Shown here in pieces: positions 46,598 through 55,751 of a stretch of DNA of 64,000 nt. Position numbers and translations under genes: made by a program. Source of the DNA: Brevibacillus fortis (GTDB taxonomy: Bacteria; Bacillota; Bacilli; Brevibacillales; Brevibacillaceae). The stretch spans positions 123,948 to 187,947 of the forward strand of contig NZ_PXZM01000014.1 of assembly GCF_003013395.1 (NCBI RefSeq). Reading direction: 5' to 3'. The notes below the pieces were generated by a model. It had not been told where the DNA came from. It did no database searches and saw only the letters and a list, made by a program, of their open reading frames with translations. Each line of letters begins with the position of its first letter. The stretch's first letter is position 1.

Positions 46598-46936
46598 ATG
46601 TTAGAAAAGACCAATCAAGTCAACCTCTTGTTTGACTTTTACGCGCCGCTACTCAAGGGCAAGCAGCGAGAATATCTTGAGCTGTACTATCTGGACGATT
46701 TATCGCTCGGAGAAATTGCCGAGATGCATGAAGTTAGCCGCCAAGCTGTTTATGATCATATTAAGCGGGCAGAGAAGCAACTGTTTGAATACGATCAGAA
46801 GCTTCACCTCGCCGAACGTCATGAAAACCGCATGGCAGTGTTGAATCGCATGACTGAGCTTGTGACTGAGCTGTCGGAGAGCGAGACAAGAGACGAGCTG
46901 AACACTTTGCTCCACCAACTGTCAGAGATGGATTAG
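46598..46936 (+). CDS. ylxM: YlxM family SRP-associated DNA-binding protein
   Basis: 112 aa. UPF0122 helix-turn-helix protein like region 4 of a sigma factor: [41 protein letters not shown]. It is always next to ffh in Firmicutes and modulates SRP activity in streptococci (established for YlxM). Ends 10 bp before ffh, preceded by its own promoter and hairpin. Confidence 0.94.
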   Translation: MLEKTNQVNLLFDFYAPLLKGKQREYLELYYLDDLSLGEIAEMHEVSRQAVYDHIKRAEKQLFEYDQKLHLAERHENRMAVLNRMTELVTELSESETRDELNTLLHQLSEMD

Positions 46937-46946
46937 GAGGGCTCGC

Positions 46947-48359
46947 ATGGCGTTTGAGAGCTTAGCCAATCGGCTGCAAAACGCGTTTGACAAACTGCGC
47001 GGCAGAGGGAAAATAGACGAGACCATCGTGAATGAAGCGATGCGTGAAGTTCGTCTAGCCTTGCTGGAAGCAGACGTTAACTTTAAAGTAGTAAAAGACT
47101 TCGTTGCTCGCGTCAAGGAGCGCGCAGTCGGTCAGGAAGTCATGAAAAGCCTGACTCCTGGTCAAATGGTGATCAAAATCGTGAATGAAGAGTTGGTCGC
47201 TCTGATGGGTGGCAACGTCGCTCAGCTCACGATGGCGAACCGACCGCCGACTGTCATCATGATGGCAGGTCTGCAAGGGGCAGGTAAAACGACCACAACT
47301 GGTAAGCTGGCGAAGTACTTGCAAAAGCAAAACCGCAAGCCGCTTCTGGTAGCGGGAGACATTTACCGTCCTGCTGCGATCAAGCAGCTTCAGGTTTTAG
47401 GGGATCAACTAAATGTTCCCGTCTTCACTCTCGGTGATCAAGTCAGTCCTGTCGATATCGCTCGCCAAGCGATTGAACATGCGAAGACGAATCATCTCGA
47501 CGTAGTTCTCATCGATACTGCAGGTCGCCTGCACATTGATGAAGCACTGATGGACGAGTTGAAACAGATTCGCGAAGTAACCAAGCCCGATGAGATTTTG
47601 CTCGTCGTGGATGCGATGACAGGTCAAGATGCCGTCAATGTAGCAGAGAGCTTTAATAGCCAGCTCGAACTGACTGGTGTGGTTCTCACAAAGCTCGACG
47701 GTGATACCCGAGGCGGTGCGGCACTTTCCGTCAAAGCTGTCACTGGCAAGCCGATCAAATTCGCGGCGATGGGTGAAAAGCTTGATGCGCTTGAACCGTT
47801 CCATCCGGATCGCATGGCTTCCCGTATCTTGGGTATGGGTGACGTGCTCAGCCTGATTGAAAAAGCACAGGCATCCGTGGATGAAGACAAAGCACGCGAT
47901 ATGGAACGCCAAATGCGTCAAGGTGAGTTTACCTTCGACATGTTTCTGGATTCCATGCAGCAGCTTCGTAACCTGGGTCCTTTTGAAGACATTCTCGGCA
48001 TGCTGCCAGGAATGAACAAGATGAAGGGCAAAATGAACGTGGATGAGAAGCAGATTGCCCGCGTTGAAGCGATCGCCAAATCCATGACCAAACAAGAGCG
48101 CGCTAATCCTGATTTATTGAATGCCAACCGTCGCAAGCGCATCGCAAGCGGAAGTGGAACAAGCATTCAAGAAGTCAATCGCTTCCTCAAGCAATTTGAG
48201 GAAATGAAAAAGATGATGAAGCAATTCTCAGGCGCTGCTGACAAGATGGTCAAGAAGTCGAAGAAAAAAGGCTTAGGATTACCGTTCATGGGTAAAGGCG
48301 GAGGCAACAACCAAGGCGGGATGAACTTCCCCTTTAACTTCAAACCACCGTTCAAGTGA
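46947..48359 (+). CDS. ffh: Signal recognition particle protein Ffh
   Basis: 470 aa. SRP54 GTPase: N domain (about 1-90), G domain with P-loop GLQGAGKTTTTGKLA, DTAGRLHIDE, TKLDGDTRGG, and the Met-rich M domain (from about 310) that binds SRP RNA and signal peptides. The C-terminal tail ends in a Gly/Asn/Phe-rich stretch. In operon with ylxM and probably rpsP. Confidence 0.97.
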   Translation: MAFESLANRLQNAFDKLRGRGKIDETIVNEAMREVRLALLEADVNFKVVKDFVARVKERAVGQEVMKSLTPGQMVIKIVNEELVALMGGNVAQLTMANRPPTVIMMAGLQGAGKTTTTGKLAKYLQKQNRKPLLVAGDIYRPAAIKQLQVLGDQLNVPVFTLGDQVSPVDIARQAIEHAKTNHLDVVLIDTAGRLHIDEALMDELKQIREVTKPDEILLVVDAMTGQDAVNVAESFNSQLELTGVVLTKLDGDTRGGAALSVKAVTGKPIKFAAMGEKLDALEPFHPDRMASRILGMGDVLSLIEKAQASVDEDKARDMERQMRQGEFTFDMFLDSMQQLRNLGPFEDILGMLPGMNKMKGKMNVDEKQIARVEAIAKSMTKQERANPDLLNANRRKRIASGSGTSIQEVNRFLKQFEEMKKMMKQFSGAADKMVKKSKKKGLGLPFMGKGGGNNQGGMNFPFNFKPPFK

Positions 48360-48472
48360 GTAGGCATGATCTCTTCGCGACACTGACTTGTCAGCTGGCC
48401 GCGATGGTTCAGATATAGTAGCACCAACGCAGATGCTCTTCTAGCGTTGATTAATACAGGAGGTGACACAAC

Positions 48473-48745
48473 ATGGCAGTAAAAATCCGTCTGAAGCGTA
48501 TGGGTTCCAAGAAAGCTCCTTTCTACCGTGTAGTAGTAGCTGACTCTCGTTCCCCTCGTGATGGCCGTTTCATTGAAGAAATCGGTTACTATAATCCGGT
48601 TGCACAACCGGCAGTGGTGAAAATTGATACCGACAAAGCGGTACAATGGATCCTGAATGGTGCAGCTCCGACTGATACCGTTCGTAACCTTCTCTCCAAA
48701 GAAGGCGTTATGGCTAAAGTGCACGAAACCAAATACGGCAAATAA
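48473..48745 (+). CDS. rpsP: Ribosomal protein bS16
   Basis: 90 aa. [42 protein letters not shown] is the canonical opening. Strong AGGAGGTGA site. A 113-bp gap after ffh shows no terminator. Followed by khpA, ylqD, rimM and trmD, the standard Firmicute ribosome-maturation operon. Confidence 0.98.
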   Translation: MAVKIRLKRMGSKKAPFYRVVVADSRSPRDGRFIEEIGYYNPVAQPAVVKIDTDKAVQWILNGAAPTDTVRNLLSKEGVMAKVHETKYGK

Positions 48746-48768
48746 GTCGGTCATCTGGAGGTTTGATG

Positions 48769-48996
48769 ATGAAAGCGCTGGTCGAAACGATCGCTAAAGC
48801 TCTCGTCGATCATCCGAATGAGGTTCGTGTTAACGCAGTGGACAAAGAGCGAACCCTCGTCTTTGAATTGTCGGTGCACCCTGATGATATGGGGAAGATT
48901 ATTGGCAAGCAAGGTCGAATCGCGAAAGCCCTGCGCACGGTCGTGATCGCTGCTTCCGTGGAAACGGACAAGCGTGTCACGGTTGAAATTGTATGA
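48769..48996 (+). CDS. khpA: KH domain RNA-binding protein KhpA
   Basis: 75 aa, a single KH domain with the RNA-binding loop IIGKQGRIAKALR (GxxG). It partners KhpB in RNA binding and cell elongation control in Firmicutes. ATG at 48769, with TGGAGG 6-7 nt upstream; ATG 48766 is an alternative. It ends in front of a terminator-like hairpin. Confidence 0.95.
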   Translation: MKALVETIAKALVDHPNEVRVNAVDKERTLVFELSVHPDDMGKIIGKQGRIAKALRTVVIAASVETDKRVTVEIV

Positions 48997-48999
48997 GAA

Positions 49000-49028
49000 A
49001 AGGCTGGGAGCTTTCCCAGTCTTTTTTC
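49000..49028 (+). terminator. Terminator after khpA
   Basis: GGCTGGGA pairs with TTCCCAGTC (one G-U) with a very short loop, followed by TTTTTTC. It would separate rpsP-khpA from ylqD-rimM-trmD. Confidence 0.8.
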
Positions 49029-49082
49029 TAGTATCCAAGATGCTCATAATCCATGATGCTTTTTCCGAAAGGAGTGGCGAAG

Positions 49083-49520
49083 GTGCTTACTATATTTCGG
49101 ACAGTACAAGTCAAACTGATCATTACGGAAACATCACGTGCTGCTCTCATTGATCAGTACAGCCAGAGACTTCGTTTGCAGCGTAAAGAGTGGGAGCAGT
49201 GGCAGTTTCAATCGAAAAAGCTTTTAACCGAGGCGAAGAAAAAGTCTGCGGATACATATGCATTGGCGCAAGAAAAAATCGCGCAGGAAGAGCGTCGACG
49301 CAAGGAAAAAATAGATAACCTGACATATACTCTCCAGCAGGTAGAGAATCTCCCAGAGGGTAGCGAGATCGATTACCAGACTGTTCAAAGCCCTGTCACG
49401 ATTCAAGAGGGCGATGTATGGGATGAAATAATGTCCGGAACGGAAATCATGATAAAAGATGGCCTGGTGCATGAGATTCGGTTACAAACGAATAATGGGA
49501 ACAAAGAAAAGGAGGAATGA
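49083..49520 (+). CDS. ylqD: YlqD family protein
   Basis: 145 aa from a GTG with AAAGGAG 8 nt upstream. Strand-rich opening FRTVQVKLIITETSRAALIDQYSQRL, a central coiled coil (about 35-85) and a C-terminal QEGDVWDEIMSGTEIMIKDGLVHEI. This pattern and its place between khpA and rimM identify YlqD, a conserved protein without known function. Its stop overlaps the rimM frame. Confidence 0.9.
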   Translation: MLTIFRTVQVKLIITETSRAALIDQYSQRLRLQRKEWEQWQFQSKKLLTEAKKKSADTYALAQEKIAQEERRRKEKIDNLTYTLQQVENLPEGSEIDYQTVQSPVTIQEGDVWDEIMSGTEIMIKDGLVHEIRLQTNNGNKEKEE

Positions 49521-49525
49521 ACACG

Positions 49526-50044
49526 TTGAGCCAAAATAGTTTTTACGGAGTAGGCAAACTGGTTAATACGCATGGCCTGCGTGGTGAAGTGCGTGTAACA
49601 CCAACGACTGACTTTGCAGATCAGCGTTTTCGCAAAGGAAATGAGCTGTACTTGTTCCATCCGACACTTAGTGAGCCGCTAAAATTGAAAATCGCTTCTC
49701 GCCGCTCTCATAAAAATTTTGAAATTGTGAGCTTTCATGGCTATGAGCATATTAACGATGTCGAGAAGTACAAGGGCGGAGAGTTGAAAATTCCAGAGGA
49801 AGCGTTGATGGAATTAGAAGAGGACGAGTTCTACATTCATCAGCTCGTCGGATGCGTTGTGGTAACCGACGAGGGCGAAGAACTGGGAAAAATCGTGGAT
49901 GTCATGCAGCCAGGAGCAAACGATGTGTGGGTAGTGAAGGGGAAACGCGGAGAAATTCTGCTGCCGTACATCGATGAATGCATCAAGGAAGTGGACATCG
50001 CGAACAAACGTGTGGTCTGCCATCTGATGGAAGGCTTGCTGTAG
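49526..50044 (+). CDS. rimM: Ribosome maturation factor RimM
   Basis: 172 aa. Binds S19 and the 30S head during assembly. FYGVGKLVNTHGLRGEVRVTPTTDFADQRF is the classic N-terminus, and the PRC-barrel domain follows (DEFYIHQLVGCVV, GANDVWVVKG, LLPYIDECIKEVD). The TTG at 49526 has GGAGG 10 nt upstream; an ATG at 49517 lies only 1 nt after the same site and overlaps the ylqD stop, so it is less likely. Followed by trmD after 12 bp. Confidence 0.95.
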   Translation: MSQNSFYGVGKLVNTHGLRGEVRVTPTTDFADQRFRKGNELYLFHPTLSEPLKLKIASRRSHKNFEIVSFHGYEHINDVEKYKGGELKIPEEALMELEEDEFYIHQLVGCVVVTDEGEELGKIVDVMQPGANDVWVVKGKRGEILLPYIDECIKEVDIANKRVVCHLMEGLL

Positions 50045-50056
50045 GAGGAACTTCAG

Positions 50057-50788
50057 ATGCGGATCGATATTTTTACGCTCTTTCCCGAAATGTTTACAGG
50101 TGTTTTGTCCAGCAGCATTTTGGGAAAGGCAAACGAAAGAGAACTGGTTGATTTTCACGTCACCAATTTTCGCGATTTCTCTGAGAGCAAGCACGGTACG
50201 GTAGACGACACCCCTTATGGCGGTGGCGGAGGAATGGTCTTGAAGCCAGAGCCGTTGTTCCGGGCCGTAGAAGCCTTGACGGGAGAGAAAAAACCCCGAG
50301 TGATTCTAATGTGTCCACAGGGTGTGCCTTATCATCAGAAGCTGGCAGAAGAGTTGGCACAAGAAGAACATCTTGTCTTCATTTGCGGTCATTATGAAGG
50401 GTACGACGAGCGAATTCGGGAGCATCTCGTCACAGATGAAATTTCGATTGGCGACTACGTTCTGACAGGGGGAGAGCTTGCGGCGATGGTGGTCATTGAC
50501 AGTGTCGTTCGTTTGCAACCAGGAGCGTTGGGCAACCAGACGTCAGCTGTCGAAGATTCCTTTTCAACGGGACTGCTCGAATACCCTCATTACACAAGAC
50601 CGGCTGAGTTTCGTGGCTGGAAGGTGCCAGACGTACTGTTGTCGGGGCACCACGCCAATATTGAAAGCTGGCGGTTAAAAGAGTCGTTGCGTCGAACAAA
50701 AGCACGGCGTCCAGATTTGTTGGAAAAGCTTGCGCTGACAGCTGAAATGAAAAAGCTATTGGCTGAATTGGAACAAGAAAAAAAGTAG
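50057..50788 (+). CDS. trmD: tRNA (guanine37-N1)-methyltransferase
   Basis: 243 aa. SPOUT-class trefoil-knot methyltransferase that makes m1G37 and prevents frameshifting. Landmarks: [30 protein letters not shown], the knot [31 protein letters not shown] and [16 protein letters not shown] precedes the ATG. Next is rplS, with its own promoter. Confidence 0.98.
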   Translation: MRIDIFTLFPEMFTGVLSSSILGKANERELVDFHVTNFRDFSESKHGTVDDTPYGGGGGMVLKPEPLFRAVEALTGEKKPRVILMCPQGVPYHQKLAEELAQEEHLVFICGHYEGYDERIREHLVTDEISIGDYVLTGGELAAMVVIDSVVRLQPGALGNQTSAVEDSFSTGLLEYPHYTRPAEFRGWKVPDVLLSGHHANIESWRLKESLRRTKARRPDLLEKLALTAEMKKLLAELEQEKK

Positions 50789-50809
50789 GGAACAAATAGG
50801 AGAAGAGTC

Positions 50810-50838
50810 TTGTTGTTTTGTGCCTACTGTGTTACTAT
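50810..50838 (+). promoter_or_regulatory. Promoter of rplS
   Basis: TTGTTG (50810-50815) and TACTAT (50833-50838) with 17-bp spacing, downstream of trmD. Confidence 0.65.
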
Positions 50839-50849
50839 ATTTCTTGTGG

Positions 50850-50945
50850 CAATTTTGCCCGCTGACTAAGGCGGTCCGCTACTCGTAACGCAGCCTAAGC
50901 GGCTGGACCTATGGGTTAGACGAGTAAGAACGTCTATCGGAAGGA
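50850..50945 (+). ncRNA. Probable L19 leader (autoregulatory mRNA structure)
   Basis: The stretch between the rplS promoter and start is rich in short complementary blocks: CCGCT with AGCGG, CTCGT with ACGAG, and AGACG with CGTCT. Bacilli carry a known L19-binding leader at this position, so an equivalent is likely; the exact consensus was not checked. Confidence 0.55.
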
Positions 50946-50955
50946 GGAAATTCAA

Positions 50956-51303
50956 ATGAACCAAATTATCCGTGAACTGGAAAAAGCGCAATTGAAACAG
51001 GACATTCCTGCGTTCCGACCTGGTGACACTGTTCGTGTACACGTTAAGGTTATCGAGGGTCAGCGTGAGCGTATCCAGCTGTTCGAAGGCGTATGCATTC
51101 GCCGTCGCGGTACAGGTGTCAGCGAAACATTTACTGCTCGTAAGATTTCTTACGGCGTAGGTGTTGAGCGTACATTCCCAGTACACACGCCTAAGATCGA
51201 CAAGATCGAAATCGTGCGTCATGGTAAAGTACGTCGCGCGAAACTGTACTATCTGCGCGATCGCGTAGGTAAAGCAGCTCGTATTAAAGAAATTCGTCGA
51301 TAA
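50956..51303 (+). CDS. rplS: Ribosomal protein bL19
   Basis: 115 aa, normal length. [33 protein letters not shown] is the signature of bL19, with the C-terminal [30 protein letters not shown] precedes the ATG. It has its own promoter and a strong terminator. Confidence 0.98.
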   Translation: MNQIIRELEKAQLKQDIPAFRPGDTVRVHVKVIEGQRERIQLFEGVCIRRRGTGVSETFTARKISYGVGVERTFPVHTPKIDKIEIVRHGKVRRAKLYYLRDRVGKAARIKEIRR

Positions 51304-51316
51304 GCGTAACGCTTAG

Positions 51317-51352
51317 AAAGAGGACTGGCCTGCTTGCCAGGCCTCTTTTTTC
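51317..51352 (+). terminator. Terminator after rplS
   Basis: AGAGG-CTGGC pairs with GCCAG-CCTCT, then TTTTTTCC. Confidence 0.9.
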
Positions 51353-51438
51353 CATTTAAAGATAGGAAATAAAATAGTTCATCTTGACATATGTTACAGC
51401 TAAAGGTTGGACGAGCTTTCATGGGAGGATCGTAAGTC

Positions 51439-52002
51439 ATGAGCGAAGAAATAACCTCCAGTCATAAGAAGAAAAATGAACTATGGGAATGGATAAAGGC
51501 ACTTGGGATCGCCTTAGTCTTGGCGTTTATCATTCGTACCTTTTTGTTCGCCCCGTTTATTGTAGAAGGCGAATCCATGGAAAGTACATTACATAATAGC
51601 GAAAAATTAGTGGTAAACAAGGCTATTTACTTTTTGCAAGATCCAAAGCCTGGTGAAATCATCGTGTTCCATGCTGAAAAGGAGCGGGATTACATCAAGA
51701 GAGTCATTGCTGTTGAGGGTGATACAGTTGAGGTCAAAAGCGATCAGCTGCTGGTCAATGGCAAAGTGGTAGAGGAACCGTATCTTGCACAATTAAAAGA
51801 ACAAGCGAAGCAGCAGGGAGAACCGTTCTTTACCCACGATTTTCCCCCAGTCCAAATACCAGCAGATCATATCTTTGTGATGGGCGACAACAGGTTGAAC
51901 AGTCATGACAGCAGAGCCATCGGTCCTGTTGCCGTCAGTACGCTCGTTGGTAGAGCTGAATTTACATTTTGGCCGGTTGCGGGAATTCGCTTGACAAGAT
52001 AA
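51439..52002 (+). CDS. lepB: Type I signal peptidase (second copy)
   Basis: 187 aa. One membrane segment (about 22-38), catalytic Ser46 in EGESMESTL and Lys87 in YIKRVIAVEGD, with the MGDNRLNSHDSR box. It stands between rplS and rbgA, the common Firmicute location. Similar in size and boxes to the copy at 264-824 but clearly divergent. GGGAGG before the ATG. Confidence 0.96.
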   Translation: MSEEITSSHKKKNELWEWIKALGIALVLAFIIRTFLFAPFIVEGESMESTLHNSEKLVVNKAIYFLQDPKPGEIIVFHAEKERDYIKRVIAVEGDTVEVKSDQLLVNGKVVEEPYLAQLKEQAKQQGEPFFTHDFPPVQIPADHIFVMGDNRLNSHDSRAIGPVAVSTLVGRAEFTFWPVAGIRLTR

Positions 52003-52030
52003 CGCAAAGCTTCAAGGTAGGTGAGACATC

Positions 52031-52924
52031 ATGACGATCCAATGGTTTCCTGGCCATATGGCTAAAGCACGTCGTCAAGTAACGGAAAAGCTAAAATTAA
52101 TCGATGTAGTCATTGAGCTTCTGGATGCACGTCTGCCGCTTTCCAGCCGTAATCCGATGATTGACGAGATTGTCAGTGATAAACCACGTTTGATATTACT
52201 TAACAAAGCAGATTTGGCGGATGAACGGGCAACAGATGAGTGGATTGCTTATTTTCGCAAACAAGGCATTCGCACATTGCCGATTGATGCCCTGAGTGGA
52301 AAAGGTGTCAGCAAGCTGCCAGAAATGTGTAAGGAGCTAGCTGCTGACATGCTGGCAAAGCGCAGTGAGCGGGGGATGCAAGGGCGTGCCATCCGCATCA
52401 TGATCTTGGGAATCCCCAATGTCGGGAAGTCTTCCCTCATAAACCGTTTGTCCAAGCGCTCCGTAGCGGCAACAGGTGATCGTCCAGCGGTAACCAAGGC
52501 GCAACAATGGGTAAAAATGGGCGATACACTAGAGCTGCTCGATACACCTGGTATTCTTTGGCCGAAATTTGAAGATCAGATGGTAGGTCTGCGATTGGCG
52601 GCAAGCGGCGCAATTAAAGACGAGCTCATTGATTTTACGGAGGTAGCATTATTTGTCATCAGCTACATGATGCACTACTATCCGGAACGCCTGATCGAAC
52701 GCTTCAAGCTAAAAGAATTGCCTGAGGATCGGGTAGAAATGCTCGAAGAAATCGGGAAGAAGCGCGGATGTCTCGTTTCTGGCGGAAATATCGACTACGA
52801 CAAGGCAGCGGAAATTTTCCTGCGTGAGCTGCGTTCCGGCAAGCTGGGAACGATCTCTGTCGAGCGCCCGATTGACTGGGAAATGGACGAACCGATTGGT
52901 AAGCCAGTATCTTTCCCAGAATAA
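52031..52924 (+). CDS. rbgA: Ribosome biogenesis GTPase RbgA (YlqF)
   Basis: 297 aa. Circularly permuted GTPase needed for late 50S assembly: the G4 motif LLNKADL comes before the G1 motif GIPNVGKSSLINRL and G3 DTPGI. Opens IQWFPGHMAKARRQVTEKL, the family hallmark with the His used in catalysis, and has a helical C-terminal domain. Followed by a terminator and rnhB. Confidence 0.97.
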   Translation: MTIQWFPGHMAKARRQVTEKLKLIDVVIELLDARLPLSSRNPMIDEIVSDKPRLILLNKADLADERATDEWIAYFRKQGIRTLPIDALSGKGVSKLPEMCKELAADMLAKRSERGMQGRAIRIMILGIPNVGKSSLINRLSKRSVAATGDRPAVTKAQQWVKMGDTLELLDTPGILWPKFEDQMVGLRLAASGAIKDELIDFTEVALFVISYMMHYYPERLIERFKLKELPEDRVEMLEEIGKKRGCLVSGGNIDYDKAAEIFLRELRSGKLGTISVERPIDWEMDEPIGKPVSFPE

Positions 52925-52937
52925 GCTTTTCAGCCAT

Positions 52938-52978
52938 CAAAAACCTGTCTATCGACATATACGGTAGGCAGGTTTTTT
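52938..52978 (+). terminator. Terminator after rbgA
   Basis: AAAACCTG-CTA pairs with TAG-CAGGTTTT with a long loop and a six-T tract. Confidence 0.75.
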
Positions 52979-52991
52979 ACTATGAGAGGAT

Positions 52992-53015
52992 GTTCATAAA
53001 GCCGTCTTTTTGAAC
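52992..53015. repeat. Degenerate MITE-end relic
   Basis: GTTCATAAAGCCGTC followed directly by TTTTTGAAC: a 24-bp near-palindrome whose halves match the left and right ends of the element at 25572-25737 with two substitutions in the left arm. It looks like the two ends joined without the interior. It lies 36 bp before rnhB and could fold as a hairpin. Confidence 0.6.
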
Positions 53016-53050
53016 TGGCACTTTGAGGATCAGTAAGGAGAAATGAGTCA

Positions 53051-53827
53051 ATGAATCTAGCGGATATGTCGATAAAAGAAATACGAGTGAAGATGGAAAA
53101 GTTGGACGAGGTACCCAAAGATTTTTTACAATTGCTGAAAGAAGATAAAAGAGCGGGTGTACAGACTCTCGCGAAGCAGGCCGAGGCAGCGATTACACGT
53201 CAAGAAAAGCTAGCACAGATGTGGGCTGACATGACCGTATATGAGAAAGCCATGCTTGATAAGGGGCATCAATACATATTCGGGGTAGATGAAGTCGGAA
53301 GAGGACCATTGGCTGGTCCGGTTGTCGCGTGTGCCGTGTGCCTGCCCAAGGATTTTTACTTGCCAGGCCTGAATGACTCGAAGAAGATACCCGTATCTAC
53401 TCGGGAAGCTTTTTGCGAAATCATTCAAAGAGATGCACTTGCTGTGGGAATCGGAATTGTCGATGCAGCAAGAATCGATGCGATCAATATATTAGCTGCA
53501 ACAAAAGAGGCAATGAAGCTGGCGATCCAACAGGCAGGTAAAGCGCCAGATGCTTTACTGATTGACGCCGTGCAGCTAACCGGGATGGATTGCGAGCAGG
53601 TTCCGATTATCGGGGGAGATGCCAAGAGTGTCTCGATTGCAGCCGCATCGATCGTAGCGAAGGTCACCCGAGATCGATTGATGGCCCAGTATGCCGAACA
53701 ATATCCAGCCTATGGCTTTGACAAACACGCAGGCTACGGCACCCCTGAGCATCTGGTAGCAATCGCTCGATTTGGACCTACTCCGATTCATCGCAAGACA
53801 TTCACTGGCGTAAAAGAACACGCCTAA
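53051..53827 (+). CDS. rnhB: Ribonuclease HII
   Basis: 258 aa. Removes ribonucleotides from DNA and RNA primers. Catalytic site: the DEVGRG motif in GVDEVGRGPLAGPVV, the later Asp in LIDAVQ and the metal-binding ASIVAKVTRD. A helical N-terminal extension of about 70 residues precedes the catalytic core, as in other Bacilli RNase HII. AAGGAG precedes the ATG. Confidence 0.96.
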   Translation: MNLADMSIKEIRVKMEKLDEVPKDFLQLLKEDKRAGVQTLAKQAEAAITRQEKLAQMWADMTVYEKAMLDKGHQYIFGVDEVGRGPLAGPVVACAVCLPKDFYLPGLNDSKKIPVSTREAFCEIIQRDALAVGIGIVDAARIDAINILAATKEAMKLAIQQAGKAPDALLIDAVQLTGMDCEQVPIIGGDAKSVSIAAASIVAKVTRDRLMAQYAEQYPAYGFDKHAGYGTPEHLVAIARFGPTPIHRKTFTGVKEHA

Positions 53828-53867
53828 AAAGTGCTAGTAACATATTGCTTATAGGAGGAGGATCTGC

Positions 53868-55751
53868 ATGTTTTCCCCGTCGCAACTTATTCAATCATTC
53901 GTGCAAAAAGCACCCATATCCGCTCCGAAGCCGGTTGAGCTTACTCCCGGACAAGTGTTTAAAGGCACGGTAATAAAGCATTACCCGGACAATATGGCGC
54001 TCGTACAAGTCGGGGGAATGCAGGTTCAGGCTAAAATGGAAGCAAATCTGGAACCGGGCCAAAAAGCTTGGCTGCAGGTCCAGCCATCAACTGGTGTCGT
54101 TACGTTGAAGGTTTTGGAAAGCGTCGGGGAAGGAACTGGCAAAGACGCATCTCTAGAAGGGCTGATGCGGTCACTTGGGATTGTTGATACGAAAGAGAAC
54201 AAAGCGATCGTGCAAGCTCTATTGGGTTCAAATCTTCCTGTCAGTAAGGAAACCATACAAGCTTTTTCAGCAGTTGCTGGGCGATTAGGCGTAGACAATG
54301 CCACCATTGAGGCGTTCATGACTGCCATGAAACGAAATCTGCCGCTTACTCCCGATACGATTGCAGGGCTCAAAGCTTTTTTATCAGACAGGCCGATGGG
54401 TCAGCTGATACAAAACCTGCTGCAGCAAGCCACGCTCTTTTTAGATAACGAGGGACAGTCTTCACAGACGGCGGCTGGTACATTGCCGCAAAGCCAATCA
54501 CAACAAGTACCCGGACAAGCCAATGCAGCAACAGGAGATGTCAAACAGCTCGTTAGTCAGTTAAAAGAAAAATTGACGGGACTCTCTTTACTCATCACGG
54601 GAAACGCAGACAAGGGACTGGCAGTCAAACAAATGCCACAAGGGACCGAGCCCAATCAAAGTGCTTCGCAGAACGCGACTGGAGGAAGCCAAACTCAGCC
54701 GTTGCCTGCGAAGAGTGGTCAGCCTTTATCGCAAGTGCAATCCACACCTCAACCATCAATGCAGACTTTCAGTAATACACCATCACAAGCTGTTTCAGCA
54801 AGTGCTCCCACAGAGACAGTCCCTGGACCAAACGCTGCCGGTAAGCAGGTAGACTCGCTCCAAAGGGACATGACCGGAAAAAGTAATCAGTTGGTACCTA
54901 ACCAGACCAGTGGTCCAAGCGTCGAGTCAAAAATGGTTCGAAATGAGCCATTGACCATTCCTCAGTCATCACAGATGAATCAGGAGCCGATCCAAAACAA
55001 GCAGATGGCAGAGCAAAGGGCGGTAACGACAGATGGAGGGCAAAAAGTCATTCCACAAATGGTGTCTCAAGCATCTGGTGCAGTGAACAACTCCACATCT
55101 GCTAATCCGATTGCTGAATTGTTTCGTCATTTAGGTGTAACCCACGAGAGAGAATTGATGGGCCAGGCATTTTCACAAGGGTCGATCGATTCCCATTCAG
55201 TAAAGCAGATGGATACAGTCAAATCCCTCTTGCTGCAAATCAGTCAAACGCCAGCTCAGGCACTTCCAACGGCCTTGCGTGAAGCGGCAGATCAACTACT
55301 GCAACAAGTGACCGGACAACAGTTGATGATGGTACAGCCCTCTAACCAAGCTTTGTCTCAAATCGTTTTGCAAATTCCGATTCGCCAAGCGGAGGGGGAT
55401 GAGACGGCTTTTGTCCAAATTGAGTCGAAAAAGCAAGGCTCGGGACAGCTTGATCCGGAGAACTGTCGTCTTTTCTTTCATTTGGAACTCCAAAGTATGG
55501 GGACAACCATGATAGATGTAAGTATCGTAAATCGAATCGTTAACTTGCAAATTTTTAACGATACACCATGGGTTGAAGCACTCATTCAAGGGTCCAAAGA
55601 CCGTTTTGCTGACCAATTACAGGATGTTGGTTACCATCTATCTGCTATGAGGGTCCAGCCAGTCCCGGCCGAGCGCGGCAAGTCGACTGGTCCGATCCAA
55701 GCCAAAGGCCCGATTCTGGCTGACTATAAAGGGGTTGACCTTCGCGTATGA
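53868..55751 (+). CDS. ylqG: FliK-like protein (YlqG position)
   Basis: 627 aa. N-terminal part with short beta strands (PGQVFKGTVIKHYPDNMALVQVGG, about 25-50) followed by helices, a long Gln/Ser/Pro/Thr-rich linker (about 195-410), then a C-terminal globular domain (about 460-610). In it LDPENCRLFFHLELQSMG and the following strand-helix-strand pattern resemble the FliK hook-length-control C-terminal domain. It overlaps the next gene, an FlhB-C-like switch protein, by 4 bp. FliK and FlhB-C interact in flagellar export; here no flagellar genes are near. The assignment rests on pattern resemblance and context. Confidence 0.7.
   Translation: MFSPSQLIQSFVQKAPISAPKPVELTPGQVFKGTVIKHYPDNMALVQVGGMQVQAKMEANLEPGQKAWLQVQPSTGVVTLKVLESVGEGTGKDASLEGLMRSLGIVDTKENKAIVQALLGSNLPVSKETIQAFSAVAGRLGVDNATIEAFMTAMKRNLPLTPDTIAGLKAFLSDRPMGQLIQNLLQQATLFLDNEGQSSQTAAGTLPQSQSQQVPGQANAATGDVKQLVSQLKEKLTGLSLLITGNADKGLAVKQMPQGTEPNQSASQNATGGSQTQPLPAKSGQPLSQVQSTPQPSMQTFSNTPSQAVSASAPTETVPGPNAAGKQVDSLQRDMTGKSNQLVPNQTSGPSVESKMVRNEPLTIPQSSQMNQEPIQNKQMAEQRAVTTDGGQKVIPQMVSQASGAVNNSTSANPIAELFRHLGVTHERELMGQAFSQGSIDSHSVKQMDTVKSLLLQISQTPAQALPTALREAADQLLQQVTGQQLMMVQPSNQALSQIVLQIPIRQAEGDETAFVQIESKKQGSGQLDPENCRLFFHLELQSMGTTMIDVSIVNRIVNLQIFNDTPWVEALIQGSKDRFADQLQDVGYHLSAMRVQPVPAERGKSTGPIQAKGPILADYKGVDLRV

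Noticed and set aside
48360..48472. Possible SRP RNA gene beside ffh
   Set aside because: The 113-bp gap lacks the GGTGC/AGCA loop core of SRP RNA and is too short for the Bacillus form.
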